DNA of 29,633 nt, from the NCBI GenBank assembly GCA_946482165.1, contig CAMLQS010000017.1, positions 1 through 29,633 of the forward strand. Reading direction: 5' to 3'. Made by a program: the position numbers and the translations under genes. This stretch comes from an uncultured Verrucomicrobiota bacterium. GTDB taxonomy: Bacteria; Verrucomicrobiota; Verrucomicrobiae; Opitutales; Opitutaceae. Each line of letters opens with the position of its first letter. Position 1 is the first letter of the stretch. The notes below the pieces were generated by a model. The model was not told the origin of the DNA, did not search any database, and saw only the letters and a list, made by a program, of their open reading frames with translations. Shown one piece after another: positions 24,776 to 29,633 of the stretch.

Positions 24776-25179
24776 GGGTTGAATGGGCTCGGGCGGAGGG
24801 GCGGACGACGCCAAGCGGATGGGGGGATTCAACACGCACATCTGGCGATGGTAAGCTTGTCAGGCATTCACATCGTTGCCGCTTGGTGGGATATTAGGAC
24901 CTCCCATTATAGGGATAGCGGACGAAGATCATATCCGCGGCAGTTTCGCCTGCGCACCGCGCTCCTCCGCCCACTCGAAAAAGGCATGACAAAAAGAGCT
25001 CGGCTCGGTCTCACACGTTACACTTTGATGGAGCCTTGGTAATGTGAAAACATCGATCTTATTCAACGATGTGGTCAGCGAGGTTTTTGTCGTTTGCCGC
25101 CGTGGAGGTTTCGTGGGCGGACCAAAGGACACTCCTTTTCTCCCGGCGCGTTCCCGCCGCCTGCTCCCGCCCCATCGCC
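24776..25179. promoter_or_regulatory. Divergent spacer of the pectin cluster
   Basis: About 400 bp between the GH28 gene and the prepilin-like gene. I see no gene. It holds a 12-mer (24894-24905) shared in inverted orientation with 22079-22090 and an inverted repeat at 25050-25072. Promoters of both divergent genes should lie here. If the prepilin-like gene instead starts at 25069, the spacer shrinks accordingly. Confidence 0.5.
25050..25072. promoter_or_regulatory. Inverted repeat ACATCG-N11-CGATGT
   Basis: Perfect 6-bp arms around an 11-nt centre, 108 bp upstream of the prepilin-like start. Its right part, TTCAACGATG (25062-25071), recurs at 27388-27397, inside another inverted repeat before the second GH43 gene. 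A shared regulator is possible. Confidence 0.35.
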
Positions 25180-25926
25180 ATGCATACCTCTTGCCGTTTC
25201 TCCGCTCCGGCCCGGCCTCTTTCCCGCCGGGCCTTTACCCTGATCGAGCTGCTCACGGTCATTGCGATCATCGGCATCCTTGCAGCGATCATCATTCCGA
25301 CGGTGGGCAAGGTGCGCGCGACGGCGCGCAAGGCCCAGTGCGTCTCCAAGCTGCGCGAATGGGGCACGGCCGTCCGCTTGATAAGCAATGATTACAAGGG
25401 GCTGGTTCCGCTAAGTCAGGATCTGGGGACGGGCACCGTTATCTACAGCCCGTATTTCAGCCAGAAGACCATGCTATTGCCCGACGGGTCGGTGAAGAGC
25501 TCGCAGGAGCTGATGTCCCGTTGCCCCACCGCGACAAGCGATTCGACCGACACGACCCTGTTTATGCGTCGTTGCTACGGCTTTGGCCGGCCGAGCGACA
25601 CCCCGTGGAACAAGCACAACCTCAATATGTTTGGGTCCACGGTGGATAAACCGATAACCGCCTACAACATAGGCCATGCCGCCACGCCTTCCCGCCAGTT
25701 GCTGATGATCGAGCTCGCCCCTGGCAATGATGGCGCGCTTGTCGATAACGGCGACCAGCTCGCCACCAAGGTCCGCCCGATCCAGATCGACAATGCCAAG
25801 CAGCGGCATGGCGGCGTGGCAAACGTCCTGTTTCTGGACGGGCATGTGGAGACGCTTTCCGCCGCAAAAACGGATTACTCCGGTGACAACGTGGCCACCA
25901 TTGATCGATGGTTCAAACTGAAGTAG
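25180..25926 (+). CDS. Prepilin-like protein with H-X9-DG motif
   Basis: A 248-residue protein with a type IV pilin/pseudopilin N-terminus: short basic leader, then RRAFTLIELLTVIAIIGILAAI with the conserved Glu, expected to be cleaved and methylated by a prepilin peptidase. The C-terminal part has the H-X9-DG signature (HGGVANVLFLDGHVETL at about 209-225) typical of large paralogous families in Planctomycetes and Verrucomicrobia. The ATG at 25180 gives a 17-residue leader before the FTLIELL core; an in-frame ATG at 25069 is possible but would make an unusually long leader. It lies 50 bp before the MFS gene and opposite GH28. Such proteins often sit beside polysaccharide genes, but their role is unproven. 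It may be a surface fibre or substrate-binding pseudopilin. Confidence 0.88.
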   Translation: MHTSCRFSAPARPLSRRAFTLIELLTVIAIIGILAAIIIPTVGKVRATARKAQCVSKLREWGTAVRLISNDYKGLVPLSQDLGTGTVIYSPYFSQKTMLLPDGSVKSSQELMSRCPTATSDSTDTTLFMRRCYGFGRPSDTPWNKHNLNMFGSTVDKPITAYNIGHAATPSRQLLMIELAPGNDGALVDNGDQLATKVRPIQIDNAKQRHGGVANVLFLDGHVETLSAAKTDYSGDNVATIDRWFKLK

Positions 25927-25976
25927 GCCCTTAATCCGGCCCGGGATAACCTCCATCGATCATCTTGCCTTTCTTC

Positions 25977-27347
25977 ATGTCCACATCCGGGCCCGCCGTT
26001 TCGTCCGCCGCCAAAAGCTCATCCGCCGGCCATGTGCGCTGGACCGTATGCGGGCTGCTTTTTCTCTCCGTCGCGATCAACTATATAGATCGGAATATCA
26101 TCGGCATCCTGAAGCAGCCATTGAGCGAGGAGCTGGGTTGGAGCGAGACGGACTACGCCCACATCGCCTCGGCTTTTCAGGTGGCCTATGCGTTTGGCTA
26201 TTTGTTCGGCGGCAGGGTCATCGACCGTCTCGGGGTGAAAAAAGGCCTGCCGTGGTTTGTGCTGGTCTGGAGCTTGGCTGCGGCGGCGCACGGTTTGGTC
26301 GGGTTTATTTCGCCGACGGCGCGTTTCTCCTTCGATTTCGGATGGCTCGGCATGGCCGCCGGTTGGTCAATCCCGGCGACCGTGCTGGGATTCATGTCGG
26401 CGCGCATGGCTTTGGGATTGGCCGAGGGCGGGAATTTTCCTGGCGCGATCAAAACGGTGGCGGAGTGGTTTCCCGTGCGGGAGCGAGCCCTTGCCACCGG
26501 AATTTTCAACGCGGGCACCAACGTCGGCGCGGTGCTGTGTCCGCTCATGGTGCCTTGGCTTTGCGGTCATCTGGGTTGGGCGATGACGTTCTATATCACG
26601 GGTGCGCTCGGCTTCGTATGGCTCGTGCTGTGGTGGTGGCTTTATGACGCGCCCGAAAACCACCCGCGCATCTCGCCCGGGGAGCTGGCTTATATCCAGG
26701 CGGATCAGCCCGTTTCCACGAGCAAGCCGCAAGTGGTCCCGTGGCTGTCGCTTTTTCGTCATCGTCCCGTCTGGGCCTATCTGATCGCCAGTATTCTCGC
26801 GGGCCCGGTGTGGGGAATCTACATGTTCTACTTTCCGGACTTCATGCAGAAGACGTTCAAGCTCGGGCTGGCGGACGTGGGGAAGTGGACCGCGTTGTTC
26901 TATTTGTTCGCTTCCTTGGGTGGAGTGGGAGGCGGCTGGCTCGCGGGGTGGCTGATCGGTCGCGGCTGGTCGGTAAACAAGGCCCGGAAATGCACGCTGC
27001 TCCTGTGCGCCATGGCGGTCGTGCCCATCTTTCTGGCGCCTTACGCGCCCTCGGCTTTCGTCGCCGTGCTGATCGTGGGCTTGGCGGGCTCCGCCCACCA
27101 GGGCTGGTCGGCCAATCTTTTTAGCATCGTTTCCGACACCATGCCGAAAAACGCCGTCAGCTCGACGGTCGGGCTGGGAGGCTTCGTGTGTTTCCTGACC
27201 GGGGCGTTCGTGGCGGAGATGATCGGCGTCGTGCTCCAACGCACCGGCAGCTACACGCTCATCTTCTCGGCCGCCTCGTCTCTCTACCTGGTTTCGCTGG
27301 CGCTCGTGCATCTCCTGGTGCCTCGGATCGGAGCCAAGACGACCTGA
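25977..27347 (+). CDS. MFS transporter, hexuronate/galactonate (ExuT-like) family
   Basis: A 456-residue inner-membrane transporter with 12 predicted helices. The first helix ends in the anion:cation symporter signature NYIDRNIIGILKQPLSEELGW (about 35-55), and the loop-2 motif GGRVIDRLGVKKG follows (78-90). ALGLAEGGNFPGAIKTVAEWFP and STVGLGGFVCFLTGA are also typical. Members import hexuronates, galactonate or related sugar acids with protons. Next to a GH28 polygalacturonase, galacturonate or oligogalacturonide products are the likely cargo; this is inference. The ATG at 25977 is preferred over a TTG four codons upstream. It follows the prepilin-like gene by 50 bp and precedes GH43 by 141 bp. 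Confidence 0.92.
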   Translation: MSTSGPAVSSAAKSSSAGHVRWTVCGLLFLSVAINYIDRNIIGILKQPLSEELGWSETDYAHIASAFQVAYAFGYLFGGRVIDRLGVKKGLPWFVLVWSLAAAAHGLVGFISPTARFSFDFGWLGMAAGWSIPATVLGFMSARMALGLAEGGNFPGAIKTVAEWFPVRERALATGIFNAGTNVGAVLCPLMVPWLCGHLGWAMTFYITGALGFVWLVLWWWLYDAPENHPRISPGELAYIQADQPVSTSKPQVVPWLSLFRHRPVWAYLIASILAGPVWGIYMFYFPDFMQKTFKLGLADVGKWTALFYLFASLGGVGGGWLAGWLIGRGWSVNKARKCTLLLCAMAVVPIFLAPYAPSAFVAVLIVGLAGSAHQGWSANLFSIVSDTMPKNAVSSTVGLGGFVCFLTGAFVAEMIGVVLQRTGSYTLIFSAASSLYLVSLALVHLLVPRIGAKTT

Positions 27348-27390
27348 GCGGCCGAGCGAGGCGACCCGGGCGAAAGGGCGCGAGGTTTTC

Positions 27391-27411
27391 AACGATGCGA
27401 ACGGCATCGTT
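27391..27411. promoter_or_regulatory. Inverted repeat AACGATGC-N5-GCATCGTT
   Basis: Perfect 8-bp arms with a 5-nt centre in the spacer between the MFS and GH43 genes, 77 bp before the GH43 start. No T-run follows, so an operator or RNA hairpin is more likely than a terminator. It shares TTCAACGATG with the repeat at 25050-25072. Confidence 0.5.
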
Positions 27412-27488
27412 CCCACGCCCTGGTTCGCCATCGGTTTCGCTTCGGCCCGGCGGTGCGACGACCGCCGCAGACCTACTTTTTTCTCTCA

Positions 27489-29135
27489 ATGTCGATTTCT
27501 TCCGTTGGTCCGCAGTTCGAAGATGTGGTCGCCGTTTCGACGGCGTTCACCGAGCCCGCATTTCCGGCGGGCCGCGCTCCTTGGATTTCCGATCAGGGCG
27601 ACGGCACCTATCGCAATCCCGTCCTGCACGCGGATTATTCGGATTTGGACGTTGTCCGGGCAGGGGACGATTTCTGGATGACGGCATCGAGTTTCAGCCA
27701 TGTGCCGGGCCTGCCGATTCTCCATTCCCGAGACCTCGTGAACTGGAGTCTCGCGAACCACGCGCTGCCCGAGCTGACACCGCTCGAACACTTCAAAACG
27801 CCGCGCCACGGCGAGGGCGTGTGGGCGCCGGCGCTGCGTTATCACGACGGTCGGTTTTGGATTTTCTACGGGGATCCGGATTTCGGCATCTATGTGGTGG
27901 CCGCGGATGATCCTCGGGGAAAATGGAGCCCGCCCTTCTTGCTCAAGGCGGGGCGGGGCCTGATCGATCCCTGCCCGTTGTGGGATGCCGACGGCCGCGC
28001 CTGGCTGGTGCACGGCTGGGCCAAGAGCCGGGCTGGCATAAAGAACCGGGTGACCTTGCACGAGATGAGCGCCGACGGCAGAAGCCTGCTCGACGAGGGA
28101 CGGGTGGTGATCGATGGCGACCTCATGCCCGGCTGGCATACGATCGAAGGTCCGAAGATCTACAGGCGGGGCGGATGGTATTACATCTTCGCGCCGGCCG
28201 GCGGTGTCGCCGAGGGTTACCAGGCCGTCTTTCGCGCCACCGATATTCGCGGGCCGTATGAAAGCCGCATCGTCCTCGCCCAAGGCTCCACTCCCGTGAA
28301 CGGACCCCACCAAGGTGCGTGGGTGGACACGCCTTCCGGGCAGGATTGGTTTTTGCATTTTCAAGAGCTCCCCGCGCACGGCCGGGTCGTGCATTTGCAG
28401 CCCATGCGATGGAAGTCCGACGGCTGGCCGGCCATGGGTTCGGAGTCCGATCCCTCCGGCCCCGGAGAGCCGGTGTCGATCCACCCCAAGCCCGGCGTGC
28501 CGGAGTTTGCGCTGTGCGTGCCGGCGACGAACGACGGCTTCCCCGCCGGCCGCCCCGGCTTGCAGTGGCAGTGGCAGGCGAATGCCGATGCGGATTGGAT
28601 CGCCGCCCGCCCGCGTGGGCACGCCGGTCTGCGACTGCGCGCGGTGCCCGCGCCGGCGGCGCGTTCGCTCTGGCTCGCGCCGAATCTGCTGTTGCAGAAA
28701 TTCCCCGCCCCCGAGTTTTGCGCGGAGGTGACGCTGGCGGTGCCGGAGGGCGCGCCGGCCGGAATCTCGGCCGGTTTGATCGTATTCGGTTACGACTACG
28801 CCTGGATCGGGCTGCGCGGGAGCACCGACGGCGGCCTCGAGCTCGCGCACTCGTTGTGCATGGGCGCGGACAAGGGCGGTCAGGAGCGCATGACGCAAGG
28901 GGTGCCATGGCCGGCCGGACGTCCGGTGAGATTGCGCGTGGTGGTGGGGCCCGATCGCGGCTGCCGTTTCTATTTTCGCGAGGCGGCGGCGAACGCCGGT
29001 TTCACGGAGCTGGGCGCGTCCTTCACCGCCTCGTCGAGCAAGTGGGTGGGGGCGAAGGTCGGCGTCTTTTGTGCGAAACCGGCCGGAAGCGTTGAAGAGG
29101 GCCACGCCGATTTCTCGGCCTTCGAGGTGAGCTAG
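27489..29135 (+). CDS. GH43 beta-xylosidase/arabinofuranosidase-type enzyme with C-terminal beta-sandwich
   Basis: A 548-residue GH43 enzyme. Predicted catalytic residues are base D52 in ADYSDLD, D160 in LIDPCPLWD and acid E220 in HTIEGPKIY. The segments YRNPVLHADYSDLDVVRAGD and SSFSHVPGLPILHSRDLVNW resemble the group often called subfamily 12. The propeller spans about 38-345; residues about 360-548 are the jelly-roll module usual in this group (LRLRAVPAPAARSLWLAPNLL, GLIVFGYDYAWIGLR, VGAKVGVFCAKP). No signal peptide is visible, so it may be cytoplasmic. The ATG at 27489 is chosen over an in-frame start at 27453. It differs markedly from the GH43 at 1529-3070. Beside GH28 and the sugar-acid transporter it may trim arabinose or xylose from pectin side chains. 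Confidence 0.92.
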   Translation: MSISSVGPQFEDVVAVSTAFTEPAFPAGRAPWISDQGDGTYRNPVLHADYSDLDVVRAGDDFWMTASSFSHVPGLPILHSRDLVNWSLANHALPELTPLEHFKTPRHGEGVWAPALRYHDGRFWIFYGDPDFGIYVVAADDPRGKWSPPFLLKAGRGLIDPCPLWDADGRAWLVHGWAKSRAGIKNRVTLHEMSADGRSLLDEGRVVIDGDLMPGWHTIEGPKIYRRGGWYYIFAPAGGVAEGYQAVFRATDIRGPYESRIVLAQGSTPVNGPHQGAWVDTPSGQDWFLHFQELPAHGRVVHLQPMRWKSDGWPAMGSESDPSGPGEPVSIHPKPGVPEFALCVPATNDGFPAGRPGLQWQWQANADADWIAARPRGHAGLRLRAVPAPAARSLWLAPNLLLQKFPAPEFCAEVTLAVPEGAPAGISAGLIVFGYDYAWIGLRGSTDGGLELAHSLCMGADKGGQERMTQGVPWPAGRPVRLRVVVGPDRGCRFYFREAAANAGFTELGASFTASSSKWVGAKVGVFCAKPAGSVEEGHADFSAFEVS

Positions 29136-29160
29136 GCCGTGTTTTGTGAATAAATCAGCC

Positions 29161-29210
29161 CGTCGCCGGTGCCCTGCGGGGAGAGTGGGAAATCACGCTG
29201 GGCCGGCGTT
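29161..29210 (+). repeat. 50-bp dispersed repeat, copy 2
   Basis: Gap-free partner of 22024-22073 (40 of 50 identical), in the same orientation, 26 bp after the GH43 stop. It lies in a small open frame (29146-29523) that then runs antisense through the acetyltransferase gene, so that frame is not credible as a gene. Confidence 0.75.
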
Positions 29211-29216
29211 GCGAAA

Positions 29217-29246
29217 GGCGGCATGGGCCTTCGGCCCGCCTCCGCC
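29217..29246. other. GC-rich hairpin between convergent genes
   Basis: GGGCC (29225-29229) and GGCCC (29233-29237) close a TTC loop, and GGCGG/CCGCC can extend the stem with internal mismatches. It lies between the converging GH43 and acetyltransferase genes and may end transcripts, although no T-run follows. Confidence 0.4.
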
Positions 29247-29295
29247 TAAGTCGCCTTGGCCGGCCATGGGGACCCGAATAGGTTCGGTTTTCATT

Positions 29296-29633
29296 TTAGT
29301 GATCGCCGCCAGAATAGATCCACATTGGCTCCGTCTGGCCTGCGCGCTCAAAGCCGCATTTCTTATAAAAGTCTATGGCGCGGCCGTCGGCGGTAAGCAT
29401 ATGCATGTGAAAACCCGCATATTTTTGCTTCATTATTCTCATTATTTCCGTCCCGATTCCCCTTCCTTGATAATCGGGCAAAACGAGAAGATGTGGATAA
29501 TAGACGACCAGAAACCCGTCTGAAATCGCATTCCCTAGGCCAATCAGTTTTTCGCCGTCCCACGCGCAGATCAACGAATGCGAATTTCTCAGCGCATTCA
29601 AGAGCAGTTCCGGCTTGTTGGCGGAAGACCAGT
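29296..29633 (-). CDS. GNAT-family N-acetyltransferase, 5' end outside window
   Basis: The minus strand encodes the C-terminal 112 residues or so of a GNAT acetyltransferase. The acetyl-CoA-binding motif is visible (LVLPDYQGRGIGTEIMRIMK), followed by the family's closing segment (AIDFYKKCGFERAG). The frame stays open to the window edge (WSSANKPELLLNALRNSH), so the true start lies beyond 29633; a TTG at 29601 should not be taken as the start. The acceptor cannot be named. Codon use is clearly more AT-rich than in the surrounding genes (many AAA, ATA, TAT, TTT), suggesting separate origin. It converges on the GH43 gene and is unrelated to the sugar clusters. Confidence 0.88.
   Translation of the reverse strand, partial: WSSANKPELLLNALRNSHSLICAWDGEKLIGLGNAISDGFLVVYYPHLLVLPDYQGRGIGTEIMRIMKQKYAGFHMHMLTADGRAIDFYKKCGFERAGQTEPMWIYSGGDH

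Noticed and set aside
29146..29523. Rightward open frame after the second GH43 gene
   Set aside because: It begins in a dispersed repeat and then runs antisense through the acetyltransferase gene.
29601..29601. TTG at 29601 as the start of the acetyltransferase
   Set aside because: The frame stays open upstream to the window edge with plausible family-like residues, so the gene is cut by the edge.

Overview
The window looks like a chromosomal segment of a GC-rich carbohydrate-degrading bacterium. Verrucomicrobiota, probably Opitutaceae, is the best guess. The basis is high GC, weak Shine-Dalgarno sequences, two proteins with PEP-CTERM tails, a prepilin-like protein with an H-X9-DG motif, several LacI-family regulators, many glycoside hydrolases, and no TonB/SusCD genes. 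The taxonomic call is inference from gene style only.

Region 1 (about 467-20169) is a coherent sugar-utilisation locus made of two divergent operons that meet at 8029-8206. Leftward genes, in transcription order: exported GH74 xyloglucanase, cytoplasmic GH1 beta-glucosidase, MsmK/UgpC-type ABC ATPase, GH43 enzyme, LacI regulator. Rightward genes: a substrate-binding protein fused in one chain to a MalF-like permease, a MalG-like permease carrying a roughly 280-residue insertion, a second exported GH74, a GH42 beta-galactosidase, a GH31 enzyme very close to YicI alpha-xylosidase, and a second LacI regulator. The set (two GH74, alpha-xylosidase, beta-galactosidase, beta-glucosidase, possible arabinofuranosidase) fits xyloglucan: GH74 enzymes cut the backbone outside the cytoplasm, the ABC importer takes up the oligosaccharides, and the signal-less GH31, GH42, GH1 and GH43 enzymes strip and hydrolyse them inside. 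The importer's ATPase lies in the opposite operon. A 16-bp palindrome, GATTTA-N4-TAAATC, lies in the divergent promoter region and recurs upstream of a PEP-CTERM gene.

Region 2 (20209-23450) holds a decayed LacI gene, two PEP-CTERM proteins transcribed divergently from a 688-bp spacer with several operator-like palindromes, and clear terminators.

Region 3 (23483-29135) looks like a pectin/hexuronate cluster: a GH28 polygalacturonase-type enzyme (minus strand) diverges from a prepilin-like H-X9-DG protein, an MFS transporter of the hexuronate/galactonate type, and a second GH43.

The right end holds a GNAT acetyltransferase cut by the window edge. The non-coding DNA carries dispersed repeats: an inverted pair of 31-bp elements built of TTAGCG at exact 10-bp phase, an ATCYGTG array with the same phase, and a 50-bp element in two copies 7.1 kb apart. 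The most unusual content is the importer: a binding protein covalently built into one permease and a large extra periplasmic domain in the other.
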